Origin: Blastobasis lacticolella
Taxonomy: Eukaryota > Arthropoda > Insecta > Lepidoptera > Blastobasidae
Reading direction: 5' to 3'
DNA: 64,000 bases
Assembly (NCBI GenBank): GCA_905147135.1
Contig: LR990052.1
Location: 12,276,200-12,340,199, forward strand
In this document: positions 10,382-22,603 of the stretch, in pieces
How the letters are laid out: the number at the start of each line of letters is the position of its first letter
Position numbering within the stretch: position 1 is the first letter of the stretch
Position numbers and translations under genes: made by a program
The notes under the pieces: generated by a model
Told to the model about the DNA's origin: nothing
The model's input: the letters and a program-made list of their open reading frames with translations, nothing else
The model's database searches: none

Positions 10382-10455
10382 AACGTTTTGGTTTTATTAT
10401 TTTTATCGCTTTGGTGATAATTTTAATCATAGTACATATTGCATTTGATCGTCTG
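10382..10455 (+). repeat. 267-bp direct repeat, unit 2 (displaced end)
   Basis: TTATTTTTATCGCTTTGGTG...ATAGTACATATTGCATTTGATCGTC matches 9631-9697 with a few substitutions. Confidence 0.65.
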
Positions 10456-10573
10456 GTTACCCAACAAATAACTCTCCATTTCAATTATCCTGGTGAGTAC
10501 CTAAATACCTACCATGGAGTCTAAAATATGCAACATTATAATTGTATTTCTTATTAATTGCAATAAAGAGTTT

Positions 10574-10592
10574 ACATACATACATACATACA
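10574..10592 (+). repeat. (ACAT)n microsatellite
   Basis: About five ACAT units. Confidence 0.85.
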
Positions 10593-11084
10593 TTGTGGCT
10601 ACGTATGTCAGTCCCTCGTAATACCTATTTCCCTTTCTGCTGGCTGATCAGGTCATACTGATCAAGGTAGGTCTTTCGGCCATTGGCAGGATTATGACCA
10701 ACCATGTCATAGCGATTCTTAAATATGTACAAGAACCTAATGTGTTCCTTGACCATTTAAATCTGGACGCCTTCAAGATTAGGGTGATAGACTGATCGTC
10801 TCTTACCACCAAATGAGACGGCGGTCAAATACCTGACTAGTCTAACTAGATGAAAACTTTACCCTAACCTAGATCACGAACCTAGACACCGACAGACATA
10901 ACCCACCGGAAATTTCTCAAGTACCGTATCTAAATTATATACCACACTAACTCAAGAAGAAGACGTGGGGATGCTGAAGAGCGATGGAAGTGGACGAAAA
11001 ATAGGAAAACGGACATTTTAAAGTCGGCATTGGCTATCGCAAAATTACGGTTACGAACTATATACAGTACGTAAAAATAAAAAA
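10593..11084. other. Sp1: Intronic; fragments of common repeats only
   Basis: Around 10785-10830 ACTGATCGTCTC...GACGGCGGTCAA resembles a common lepidopteran repeat. No gene. Confidence 0.35.
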
Positions 11085-11410
11085 TAATCATCTTGTCGTT
11101 TTATGCCCCGGTTGTGCTCTCGCGCACATGGGCCTGCGGTCCGCTTTGACCATGATCCAAATCTAAGCAGATCAGATAATTACTGTAAAGTTACTGCCAT
11201 CTGACCTCCATGACCCTGCTAACAGGGGACCCTGACCAGATTGGTCCATCGCCTGAATGTGCAGGTTTCATCACGTAAGGGCATCGTTTAGCATTCAACT
11301 AATATACATAACTCAGAAAAGAGTGATTGGTACATGGCCACAGCGGAATACGAACCCCGTAGCTCTCGCTTACCAGTCGGATACCTTAACCACTAGGCCA
11401 CCGACGCTTA
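11085..11410 (-). mobile_element. tRNA-derived SINE, minus strand, near full length
   Basis: On the minus strand the head reads TGGCCTAGTGGTTAAGG (A box) ... GGGGTTCGTATTCCG (B box), as in a tRNA gene. The body contains CAATCACTCTTTTCTGAG, GATGAAACCTGCACATTC and AGGTCAGATGGCAGTAACTT, and the tail is GATGATTATTTT. Copies or fragments lie at 24359, 28305, 46268, 53515, 55581, 57005 and 63030. Confidence 0.75.
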
Positions 11411-12164
11411 TCTATAATACTTAGTAAATTGTATCAATGTCGTGTCGTCATACTCTAAAGACGACGTCTCCAAAATAAATGTGCCGACTCGTCCATCACT
11501 CGGGCGCTCCAAAATAAACGCGTAATGATGTGCAAATCTGTCAGTGCGCGTGTCGCCCGCGATTTATCGTGTCGCGGTGTCTAATTGTTTTGTCGGGAGC
11601 CAATTCTGGAGTTGCGGTTCGACGCGAGTGAAACCATGCCGCGCGCTGTCAATCCAAGCTGTTTAGGAGTGTTTAACTGCCGGCAGATTTGAATATTGAT
11701 ATCAATATCTCTTGGTTGACTGGTAGATTTTAGCTCGAAGTCCGCCATTTTTGTGCATAAAGTTTTAATAAATAAATAAATATATTAATCTACCAGTCGT
11801 CGTGCTGTTTGGCGGCATATTAAAGCTAAAAATAAACCATACAGGTCACCAAATCATCTCATAAAATGTATTGCTATTTAATAGCAATATGTTTGTTTAC
11901 TTTGCAATAAGCACTTGGGCCAATTTTTTGCCGGAGAGTGTGTTATCTTAAACACCATTAATACTTGTCCAACACACTTTAACAGTTATGCATAGTCTGG
12001 AATTGCTATCTTTTAAAGGACGCTAATATGGCCCGGTTTCACTTTGTACTGTAAACAAGAAAAAGACTGCGTAACCACACTACCTTATAATCACCTCAAG
12101 AATCATATTCCTTTGCACTACTGTGTAGTTATTAAACGGTTTCTAGCATTTTTAACTTTTTTAA
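11411..12164. other. Sp1: Intronic; CpG-richer patch 11455-11680
   Basis: 11455-11680 has CGCGTGTCGCCCGCG-type words with no repeat hallmark (possible regulatory island). 11740-12160 is AT-rich and plain. Confidence 0.35.
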
Positions 12165-12345
12165 ATCATCATATCAGCCAGAAGAAGCCCACTGCTGGGC
12201 TTATGCCAGAGATCTCCACAACGGCCGATCCTGTGACTTTCGCATCCAGCTGGTACCTGCGATCCTTACCAGGTCGTCGGTCCACCTTGTGGGAGGCCTA
12301 CCCTTTTTTAAATACCCTTGGATTAAAAGACAACTAATTCTCCCT
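12165..12345 (-). pseudogene. RTE-BovB reverse transcriptase C-terminal relic
   Basis: The minus-strand translation includes KKGRPPTRWTDDLVRIAGTS and then WMRKSQDRPLWRSLA, the characteristic C-terminal end of RTE-BovB ORF2 (family knowledge), followed by CCAGCAGTGGGCTTCTTCTG and a short TGATGAT tail. Everything upstream is lost, so it is a dead 5'-truncated copy. Confidence 0.75.
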
Positions 12346-13091
12346 TCTTTTAGCAAACTGATTTTGTCTAAAGCTGCACCAAATGCCGCCAATGTTGCTG
12401 TAGCGGCAAAGGAAAATTTTCTTGAAGCGGTAATGCACTTATGCTCTTGTATTGTACACCACAATTGGATCACAAAAAGACAACTTTCCAACACACATAG
12501 ATAGTTACCAATGGTCTGGAATTGGTATCGTTTTAGTATTTTAAACGGATGCTAATATCGTCACGTCTCAGTTAATGGCGCCGCAGGGCTTGTCAGTTCT
12601 CCTGTGTACAATAGAGCAGATAGACTAATTGTTCCTTCGAGCGGGTACAGGCGACCACATAACTGCCAACGAGAGTGTACGAGCTTGCGAGCGTTGTTTA
12701 ATTCGTCGTAAAAATGGAGGTCCGATAATGCTATAGGTATTATTATTATCATGGTGACCGCAATGGTTGCCTAAGGGTCGTACTTGTATATTTAGGTAGG
12801 TACTGTAATATTTTCCTATCGTTTCATAGAACACTTACCAAAAGGTATAAATAAGTGCTAGCTAGATTTTAAGTTAAAATTTTAACCCACTCGAAGATAT
12901 TTGTGATGAATGTTCTGATGATGATCTGAATAATTTAAAATATAGAGCCCCCTACAACACACCTCAAAACTTTACCTCTTGATTTATTTCGTGAGGTATG
13001 AAAATATACTACAGAAACACGTCTGATTCCTTTCCAATATCGCCCTATTTTGGTTTTTACTATAGGCAAAGCATATTCGCGATCTTACCTA
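12346..13091. other. Sp1: Intronic, nothing recognised
   Basis: No gene or repeat hallmark. Confidence 0.35.
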
Positions 13092-13222
13092 CGGGGCTAT
13101 TGGCTATTTTTGTGGGCAATAGGATTTGACATTTGATGTACTATACTACATCATCTACATTGGCCACTAGCCAATTTGACAATGTCAAATGCAGTTGCTG
13201 ACTGAGATAGCCAACAGCCCCG
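13092..13222. mobile_element. 131-bp MITE with GGGGCT termini
   Basis: CGGGGCTATTGGCTAT at 13092-13107 and ATAGCCAACAGCCCCG at 13207-13222 are inverted repeats with one mismatch. The interior also folds (TTTGACATTTGA with AATGTCAAATG). Target duplication unclear. Confidence 0.6.
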
Positions 13223-13289
13223 GCGGTGGTAGGTGACGGACGTCACACTAAGCTTACCTAGACAGTGTACTTTTGCCTTGAAAAGACCC

Positions 13290-13434
13290 AGGGGTCCTAT
13301 TTATGAAACCGCTCGCATTTTCGCGAGCGCTCGCCTTCTAATGCTTATATTTTCTATCTCTAGCAACTTACTACGAGTGTGAAAGAGATAGGCAGCGCAC
13401 GCAAGCGCTCGCATGGTTGAAAAATAGGCCTCCT
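13290..13434. mobile_element. 145-bp MITE with GGCCTATTT termini
   Basis: AGGGGTCCTATTTATGAAAC at the left and GTTGAAAAATAGGCCTCCT at the right are imperfect inverted repeats. The interior has GCTCGC...GCGAGC palindromes. A type common in Lepidoptera. Confidence 0.6.
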
Positions 13435-14419
13435 GATTATAGTGTTCGGGGAAAAAATTTCTTGGTTTGGTGGTCTCTCACTCCTTGTTTCAAACTTAAG
13501 AAAAGTATCTACTCGACCCAAGTCTTGTCCTGAACCTATCAGCTAGCCACCAAATAGATTATGTCACCGCCTGTACCCAATGCGGTTTGCTAACCGTAGC
13601 AACGCCAGCCACACATCGCGCCCGCAAAAACGGCCCGACCACAAGCCAACTGCAACGTTTCCTGCGCAAACCGCAAATGACCTTTTAATACAGCCTGTTA
13701 GGAATGTTAATACTCGTACCCGGCCGTTATGTGATACGTGATGGATAGGCGTGGCAAATACTAGTACGGTGTTCCAATAAATGTTCTGGTTGTGAGAGAG
13801 TTTCATATTAAAACTAATACCTACATTTTCTTAAAGTCAATTTTTTAAGTCACTCAAATTCGTATATGTCTAATGTAGAACCCTTTGAAATCCGGAGAAA
13901 ATGTTATGTTTTCTAGCTGTTCTTTTCTTTCTATAGGAAATCTATGCGTTATCTAGCTAAATATATACGTTATATTAACTTGTTAAATTACTTTGTGATG
14001 TTTTTATAATACGAATAAGTAAGTAAGATGTATAAGTAAAAGGAAATACAGTTACCTTTTTATGCACATGTTTTAAAAATTTAAACTGATATTTACTTTT
14101 TTCTGTATAGGTATTACCTACCCATTTTTCTTTTAGAACCATATTTGTTTAAATAGAGGAATCACATCACATTTAATACAACAATCACCCAATATTTACA
14201 AAGGCAAGACCATTCCGAGACTGAGTCGTCGACGTAACAAAATGCTTAGGTTTGACACCCATCAAAATATACTTCTTGAAGTGATGTTTTCTTGCTAATT
14301 TAATCATTGCCGAATTCACACGCATACAAAACACCCACTAAAATCACCGAACAAAACGTACCAACCAACCGTATAACAACATTACACCGAATATAAATTA
14401 CAAATCCGGGAAAACGTCT
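13435..14419. other. Sp1: Intronic, nothing recognised
   Basis: Short CpG-rich patch 13560-13740, otherwise AT-rich. Confidence 0.35.
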
Positions 14420-15430
14420 TCAATTCTCGCTTACGAAACTGCAAACAGCGCCGCGCCTGCGCGTTGCGTCAAGCTGTCGCGTCCTGCGCAGACGCTGCGC
14501 AATTTCACATCAACCAGCCACCCAGTCATTATCCTCCGCAAATATTGTATTAGCCACCTCCTCCCGCTGATGGGGCTTTTCATTCAGTTTCTACTCAATT
14601 CTGGCTGATTTTCGAGCTTATGCGTATGCGTTTAATAATATATTTACCATACTAGAGTTATTTCGTGACTCCTACCGCGTAAAAGTTCGGTTATTTATGC
14701 AGATAAAAACGTAACGTTGCGGCCTTTTCCAGGTTGTCTAGCAGGACTAGGCATTATTCTGGCATTGTCAGTGCTATACGATGTCCTGTTTAAAAAGAAA
14801 TTAATACTAACACCTTCTGTAGTCTAAAGAACCCGTCTTCCAGGCAAGGAACTTTTCCCTTCAATCTTTGGGAAGCATATCACAAATATGATGACCATCG
14901 GAATTTTACTTCTAGTTGGTACTTCTTAAAAGACAAATGTGCGGTAGTACCTGCAAATACGTCTGACGATCCCATCATCAAATCGACCAGGATCTCGAAT
15001 CACCTTCATTGATTACCGCCGGCTTTGTTGTTACCGCCTTCTGATGGACGCCGACCAGGCCCTCAAGGGGACTAATACAAAACCCCTCGAGATTTGAAAG
15101 CCGATCAGATTTGGGAGTCATTAATGTCATCGGGTACGTCCTCTGTTGCTCCTGGAATATCCGGCGAAACTGGCGCACGTTTATGGCCATAGACATAGAG
15201 GTTAGTTTCGTTTGTGTCTGTTGTTTATGCAACTCATTGCATTAGCTGGGCTTGTTAGTGCGGGCGGCGGTGCGCAGGCGTAATGACGGCGAGGTGCAAG
15301 TCATGGGGCGCAGGCGCCGGCCGTCAACGCGCCCCGTCAATGGCTGCCATCGGCCGACAACAGAGTGGGTTATTTTCGACCACCACCACTAATTAATGCC
15401 AGAAAAGTGGCAGCGGCGGTAGCCTTTGTT
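14420..15430. promoter_or_regulatory. Repeat-poor CpG-richer island, candidate regulatory DNA
   Basis: 14440-14520 (GCGCCGCGCCTGCGCG, NRF1-like) and 15240-15420 (CGGCGGTGCGCAGGCG) stand out in GC from AT-rich flanks. No transposon hallmark or convincing coding frame. The regulatory role is inference. Confidence 0.3.
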
Positions 15431-16127
15431 CTTTTCGGCGTTTAGTTAGAAGTTGTCTTAAACTTGTTGTGTAGAAAAATGCGAGTGCAATTCGAAACTG
15501 TGTGTGCTATCTTGCAGAATTGTATTTTTACCCGACTGCGACAGAAGGAAGGTTATTTTTTTAATGTATGTAGATAGGTATGTCTATTTCTTTGGCACAG
15601 GATACAGCCCTAACGGCCCAATGGGTGTTATTATATTCATCTAGGACACAAAAGTGAAACTGGGTACATTATAATTTGAAAAATTCGTAATGGCGGACTT
15701 TAGGTGCCATATTGTGACTTTCGAAAACATTTTTTCTCCAAAACTTTCTTTATTGCTTTTCAATTTTACAATAGCAGTCGGGGTTTTTTAGTTTTTGTAC
15801 TACTTGTTACGGTATCATATTAATAGTAGCACACCCGGTTACCGTGTAACTACTTAATAATACAATAATTTTGGGAACTGATTGTATAGTTAGGTACCTA
15901 GTTTTCCACCTCATTCAGTGTAGTTAGGTACCCTGAGTCTGTAGTACCACCCGTTTTTTACTTTGGTATAGTTACGTGACGTTAAATGACTTAAACTTAG
16001 ACAATACAAAAGAAAACTGTAGACTCGACAGTGTAAAGTGAAATGAACATCGGTCAAAATTTTTGTCATTGGCGCCGACACGGGCTATCCATTAATTTAA
16101 CACTTAACCAGAGGTAGGTACAAAGAC
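15431..16127. other. Sp1: Intronic, nothing recognised
   Basis: AT-rich; a GTAACCGTGTAAC-like tract only. Confidence 0.35.
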
Positions 16128-16205
16128 GAAAGGCCCCGAAGGGACCCCCCGGGGCCTCGCCGCGGGGCCCCGTGCCCCCCACCGTGGCCCCTGCGAGCCG
16201 ACACC
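16128..16205. other. Isolated very GC-rich 78-bp patch
   Basis: C/G runs such as GGACCCCCCGGGGCC and CGCGGGGCCCCG with short nested palindromes in AT-rich surroundings. No frame or repeat family. Confidence 0.5.
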
Positions 16206-17770
16206 AATAGCGCCATTCATGTAGACCACAAATGGGTTATCACACCACAACGTATCTTTTGGCTAATGTAACATCATAGTGACGGAGTTTTTTAAACCGA
16301 TGCCAGTCATGGAACGAAGTAAATTTTGTATTTCTTAGGTAAAATTACTAAAATCGTTTATAAATCTCTTGGGTTCTCGTGACTAAAAACCAAAGAGTTT
16401 GATATAACAATAACTTTATGATTCAACCTTCAACCTATAGCCGCCTTCATCTTAAAGGACATATGTACAAATAGATCTAACATAAGTAAAAATAACATTT
16501 AGCCCATAGAAAATAAAATAGCAGAGCAAAAGAAAGAAATATGATGGTAAATAACTTTCCAATCTTTTTGCTTTGATTATTCAAAGTTGGCATAATACCT
16601 TTCTTGGTGTGGTCAGGTCAGTAATATATTTAATAAAAATATGTAGATTGCTTTGGATACCCTTATATTTTGAACACTGGAACAGGATGCCCTAGCCAAA
16701 ATATTTATACTGTGCGTATTTCTACTACGTAAATGTTCATTTACGTACTTTTTCCCCGTAGATAGGCAGGACTAAATAGAGGTATAGGGAAAGATAATTA
16801 TCATGTAAATTGTTCCAGATTCATTGATATGTTTAAAATTCTTCCAATTCCCAATCATTAGTTATTACCAACCATACGTTCCAATATGATTTAGATTGAC
16901 ACGCAACAACTTGTCGAATAACAAATCAAAGTGTAGGTACACTGTAAACACCACTTTCTCGAAAAATAAACATCAACTTCGGTAAACAATTCTAATTCAA
17001 AACTAGCGTATCCCATTAGAGCCATTACGGTGTCGGATATTGCAGCGACTAAGCGAAAGATCCGGCTCTTGTTGTGCAAATTCTCCGTTTGCAATTTGTC
17101 CGGACTCTAAAGTATCCAACCATGGGGATAGTGGGGTCATAATGGGGACGTCCCCATTGTAGTGGCCATTAAACGCAGCACCGCAACCTCTACGCAATGA
17201 ATTCAGATGTCCTCTCGAGAACTTGTCCGTATTTATTGTGGGCAGAATTTTATCTATGTATTTGATACTAACCGCTACCTAAGGTATCGTACTAATCTTA
17301 TTCCCACCCTAGTAATCCTACTTATACCGATTGTAAAGGGCCGAAAGTAGATCATAATGTGTTTTTTTGGTGTGAAAGAATAATTCTTCAAGTACAAACT
17401 AAAGTACCAACCAATTTATGGTTTTGGTGATGAAAGATTGCTGTGTAACAAAATGACCTACAAGCTGATCCCATATAACTCCCATACAAAATATAGTTAA
17501 TACCAAAATTCAATCAGGTTTCCGCGGAAACACCGTAGGTATAACAGAATTTTATGCAGAGTCGCGGGGGCACAAGCTAGGTGTTAATCTATAATTTCCA
17601 CCACATTTTACAATATAACGGAACCCTCATTATCATCACTATCACAATTCATGTGACGAAAATCGTCCATACTATTGGTTAAGAGGCACCTATTAGGAGG
17701 GCTTTGATATTTGATATCTACCTTAAAGAAGGACTGCAGCTCTTTTTCTGAACTTTATGTGCCAAATCCG
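16206..17770. other. Sp1: Intronic, no gene
   Basis: AT-rich. An 18-bp perfect palindrome lies at 17141-17158. No transposon hallmark. Confidence 0.35.
17141..17158. repeat. 18-bp perfect palindrome
   Basis: AATGGGGACGTCCCCATT, its own reverse complement; could be a dimeric protein site or chance. Confidence 0.8.
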
Positions 17771-17840
17771 TACAGTCAGCTGCTTAGGAACTCCACTGGT
17801 ATTTAGACTACTACTGGGGGTCAAATTTCTATGCAGCTGC
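17771..17840 (+). mobile_element. Decayed TACAGTCAGCTG MITE
   Basis: The left end TACAGTCAGCTGC is intact; the right end is reduced to ATGCAGCTGCCTG. Confidence 0.4.
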
Positions 17841-18449
17841 CTGCTCAAGCATTTAGATAAAACTAACATTCTACACCTCTCAAGATATCTACTTACAACA
17901 AAAGTATTGTGAACGTAAGTTTGCCTGTTATTGGATTTACATTTAAGTCTTTAAGATCTTTCATGTAATATATAAATGCAACAAAAAGTGTAAATCTGTT
18001 GGCAGATAAAATAAATAAAAAATAATAAACAAAATTATGTTTTGACAAAGACCCAATAAACTACCATTTACAACATAAAATAGCGATTTATCAATATAAG
18101 ATTCGTAAATGTAGGCGCCACTCTCGAATTGCGAGCTACTTGTTGAGGGGGTCTCGGGTCGCGTGCCATCATTATCTCCCTCCATGGAGGCCATATTTCA
18201 TGTCCTCTCGTTGAGGTTCGAATCCATGAATACTCTTCGCAGAGGGTTCTGCCGTTGATGGCCCCGCTAATGCGACCGTCACATTGTTGATACTTTGAAA
18301 GGGGGCACAATACAATAATTTGTCCGATTTGGATAACTTGGATGTTTAGTTATAGAGGAAATGGATTTTAGAGAATTCTGTGCAACACGTGCATTATAAG
18401 CCGTTTTTATTTCAAGATAAATACGGCTTAAAAGCGACACTGGTCCAAA
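17841..18449. other. Sp1: Intronic, nothing recognised
   Basis: AT-rich; a moderately GC tract 18110-18300 without hallmarks. Confidence 0.35.
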
Positions 18450-18690
18450 GGAAACTTGCTTGCGAGACCAATAACCTAGGTTAAGCAACGTTCGCAGAGT
18501 TTGGGAATTGGATGGGTGACCGTTTCGCACTTTGAGGCTAGTCGAAGTTCAGTACCGCAACGAGCACGCCACTCGCTAGGTGAGCCTCCTAATACCGTTG
18601 GCGAAGCAAGGTTGACCCTGAGGGGCTCCTGAGACTGGTTGAACAGTCTCCGGAGCCGATTGGCACCTCGTGATGGTATATTTTATTTTT
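18450..18690 (+). mobile_element. 5S-rRNA-derived SINE, copy 1
   Basis: The head contains GCGAGACCAATAACC, AGGTTAAGCAACG (5S A-box region) and GGATGGGTGACCG (5S C-box region) in 5S order and near 5S spacing. The body (GAGGCTAGTCGAAGTTCAGT, GCCTCCTAATACCGTTGGCG, CTGAGACTGGTTGAACAGTC) is shared with 58963-59405 and, for the tail, 24505-24560. It is not a 5S gene: the 5' third and the end of 5S are absent. Confidence 0.65.
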
Positions 18691-18694
18691 AAGA

Positions 18695-18790
18695 AGCTGG
18701 CGCGACTTTGTTCGCGTGTACAGTCTGTTCTCCCTTACCCTACCCTACCCCTAGTCCCTACCCAACTCTACCTCTACCTACCCTTTTTTT
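18695..18790 (-). mobile_element. Helitron-like end with CCCTA array, copy 2
   Basis: AGCTGGCGCGACTTTGTTCGCG hairpin tract, followed by repeated CCTACCC/CCCCTA words and CTTTCATACAAA, as at 27454-27590. CTAG is mutated here. Confidence 0.5.
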
Positions 18791-19429
18791 CTTTCATACA
18801 AACCTTGTCTTTAAACTTAACAAAATAGTATTAGTCAAGTGGTTGTAGCACTTCAAATAAATTAACTTATAAGCGAACGTACATTCGGCAAATTGATTTT
18901 TGTTTATACATATTTAGATTTTGGTACCTATACAATTATGGTTCCTGGACGTCACAAAGAAAAATTGCACTTTCTGTGTATTCAGAAACAAACCATCAAA
19001 TGCCGCTGCCAACTGTACCAACACCTACCTACGGCCTACTGTAACGGGATTCTAAAACGAGATGAACCTATTAGCTGTACCGGGTGCCCACTTCCTTCGC
19101 GTTAAATGCACAGTGGATACACGATGGCCCAGCTGTCGGCTTGCGGTCGTTGCGGTGGCCCATTCAGGTCCTCATTCATACGCAGAGCAGCCGCCAGCCA
19201 TCGGACGTGCACACGTTTATGCCACAATTTGTTCGCTTGCACACAGTTTATGGACAACGCATGTGTTGCGGTGGGAGGACACGGCAAGAGGAGTCCTATT
19301 GACGCTGTATCTGCACCGTTTAAATGTTGTTCTTAGATTTATAGTTGATAATGTAGCTATTGGGTACATCACACGGCGTAATCGATTCCGCTCGCTAGCG
19401 GCGATGTAGGTATATTAAAAGATATTAGA
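18791..19429. other. Sp1: Intronic, mixed composition, no gene
   Basis: 19060-19300 is open in several frames on both strands, as expected of GC-balanced non-coding DNA. No protein family was recognised. Confidence 0.35.
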
Positions 19430-21250
19430 AGTAACGGTGTGATAAGTGTTGAATGCGTCGGAGATGTGGTCGCGTGGCGGACCGCCCGCCGCGCTGAAGC
19501 TGCGCCATGCTAATTCAATTGTGTTACGAGAGCGGATAGCGGCGGCGATAGCATCGGGCCCGCCCGCATTATCATAATAATGCGCGAGTCACCTCGCGGA
19601 CGGCCTGTCGACGCGCCGCAATGTCCGATGCACACCCGATACTCGATACGTTACACGCTTTTTGTAACACCCATTGATACACTCGATTAACGAGGACGGT
19701 CTACATTCGGAATGATGATAAAACATTGCTAGGTGTACATATGTATAAACGGAGAAACGATGAGTACGTATTTACTGCGTTATGTAGTCGTAAACAGAAC
19801 CTTGCCGGTCACAACTTCGCGGGCCGGAATCGCGGAAAGAAACCCGGCGTCTAATCGATTCGAAGAAGTGTTGAAAAGTGGCGAAAGCCGTTCTCAGGCG
19901 CCTCGCCACCCGCCCGCGGCCGTAACCGTACCCACAGTTCTTGCGCTGCGATTACACTCATCTAGCGGGATGCAAATTGAATTATGGGACTTTTTGTGGC
20001 CGTTCAATTGTTTAATACCTCTCCTTTGTTCTTCCGCCGCGGTCTACGTGACGATTGAACACTCGGCGCCTTGTAATCGCCGCTATCTCCGAGCGCGATT
20101 GTTCGCCACACTTCACGTGACGGAAAATTATAGTGTTTTGCCTTATTATCTAATTGTTGCTATTGTTGCCGACGTCCCGGACAAAACTCTCCAATTCTTT
20201 TTTCAAACTCGACGTTTGACTTATCGATTTACTCTCGATCTAATAATGCTAACAATTCTGAGAGCCATAAATATTATGGTAATAATTAGCCGCAGAAAGT
20301 ATAATTACCGCAATTACGAATAAGAAATATTACGCAATGATAGCCTCGCCTACATACTTACCTACGTCCGTGCAGTGCCAATGGTGAATAGGAATAAATG
20401 CTTGAATGCATAATAATTGTTCGTTTTTATGAGCCGACTGCACCAGGCCGTAGCGAGTCTTTGTGGTTTAGGCCCCGGGGGTATCGGCGTCAGTAATTTT
20501 CTCAGCAATTAATATCGTACGCGCTCCAATTAGTTAAATGTAAAAAATGTGAAACAGAAGTTGAAGAAAATTACAAAGCCACATCGATTGGAAACAGTTC
20601 CACGCTATTACGGCCGCGCGGGATGAAATGTCAACTAATTGCCGCGGGAGGGTGCGCCCGCGCCGACATGTGTCGCGGCGGTTTCATCGGGAACATACCT
20701 ATCAATTATTGTTCATATTTCTCAATATATCATTTAATTTTATAAATAATACCAGAATATAAAACAATACTGTAGACTTTCATGCTGCGTCCAGCAATAA
20801 ACATTAATGAAAACATACCCTAATTTCCGTGACACAATGACAGACAATCGGAATAAATCGTAATTGGGTATAGCGGGCAGTGGTCCGCCCCGCGGCGCTA
20901 TGTTCCGAGCCTTTTATTTGTTTGTTACCATAGTATAAATGCGGATAATTATTATAATTCCAGTGGAAATTACTGGCATTAAGCTGCTACCAAAAATACG
21001 TGAGTTTAACCAGTTTAACGACGTTTTCTCGGAACGGGCGGCGAGCGGCCGACGGCGATGCGGCGCGTCACGCGAGCTGCGCCCGCGCAAGGATTCGCGC
21101 GCCCTTCGGTTGGCCGCGTTGCCATTGCCACGTAGGTACAGTGGAACAAATAAAGGCCAGAATTTGTCATTTTTCTTGGGCTACATAAGACAGACTTGTG
21201 TTTGTTCGACTGTACCTAAACTTTATCGCAAAATGTAATTTTCAGTAATT
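19430..21250. promoter_or_regulatory. Large repeat-free island, candidate enhancer cluster
   Basis: About 1.8 kb free of transposon hallmarks with frequent ATTA/TAATTG homeodomain-like words, CpG-rich patches (19450-19640, 20630-20680, 21030-21120) and long chance open frames such as 19733-20323. It looks like constrained non-coding DNA; that is inference from composition only. Confidence 0.35.
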
Positions 21251-22603
21251 TAAAAGAAAGTGTTTCGGAGGTCATGTTACTTCCTATGTATAATATAAAT
21301 TTGAAAGCCTGCATATTACGATTTTCGGGCATAAATACGCAGGTCAGACGTATGCCACATTTTTTATGGAGGATCTCCTTTCTAACCAATCTTGAACCTA
21401 GGAGAAAGCCACTTATTAGCTTGGTTTAGCACAAATATATTCAATTTCGATTACTTGACAAACTTATAAAACAATAGGTTACCTACCTAAACGCATATTT
21501 AATAAATACATAACAAAGTGAACGTCGATATTTTAGAGAGTGACCGAATCGATATGTCACTTGACTTGGACATTGTACCGACACCCACTACATGTGGCAT
21601 ACAAATTTCACTTGTCAATATCAACATGACCTTTCTCTATGTAACGTACTCTTAGCATATCATCTCAACACGACTTAACGTGTGTGGACATTTATAGAAA
21701 CAGAACAAAGGCGGTCGGGTGTTTCTGGTTTCCATTCGGCCGCGACGCCAGTTTTTTGCTCCGCTCTGGAACTGGTTCCTCAAATTGGTGCTCCTATTAT
21801 CTGTAGGTACCCAGCCGAAGGTCGGCCGTCACATCCAAATTTTGGACCAAATTCCGTCACGCAAAATATTGGTTACAAACTTGACGGACGGGCGGGTGTT
21901 TCTTCTTCATTATTTTGAAATGTTTCATATTATTGCTTGCTCACGAAAAGGCACGACGCGCGACGTTCTTATTACTATGTAGGACTTAGTTTCATCAGGA
22001 CATAATTTCAACGAGACACTTTCCCAACGGAAACGCAGTTTCAATCGGACACAAACTATCGTGGACACACCGACATACTCTTGGTACCTAAATGGATCAC
22101 AAACTAGGTACACCTACTTTAAATTCAAATCTAAGTAATACCAATGTAGTTAATAGGACAACATGTACCTAAGTTACTCCAGCCTAATTCCAAGTTTATC
22201 CAGTCAGCATACAATAACAGCTGCCACCTGTCATGTGTATAAGTAACCTTGAGAGGAGCATTCAGCTCAAACTTGTAAAAGTCTAGCGGAGTAGTCATCT
22301 AGAGAAGTAGTCAAAATGAGAAATTGGCTATTTGATAAGTAGACCTCGTGCGCCTGAGTGGTCTAACTTCCTATAAGAAAGTGCGTGTATCACAAATTAC
22401 ACTATACTTAAAGACAAATCTAAGTACTATCATCGCAATTTATACCTATCTAATTCTATTTGAATCAATACGTGTATGTAGTTATAGATATATTTGTTAA
22501 GATACACCAGCCCATTTCCAAGTCCACGCCAGCACAAAGGCAGCATGTCAAGTATAATCTCGAGGCCCGCGGCGCGCGGCTCGCCGACACATTACCACAC
22601 AAT
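21251..22603. other. Sp1: Intronic, no gene
   Basis: AT-rich with some CpG at 21710-21960 and 22560-22600. Partial resemblance between 22190-22215 and 22500-22520 only. Confidence 0.35.

Noticed and set aside
18450..18560. True 5S rRNA gene
   Set aside because: Only the internal-promoter half resembles 5S; ends are missing and the sequence continues into a repeated SINE body.
19733..20323. 196-codon open frame in the intron
   Set aside because: No protein family features, irregular codon content, lies in a repeat-free non-coding island with other long chance frames.
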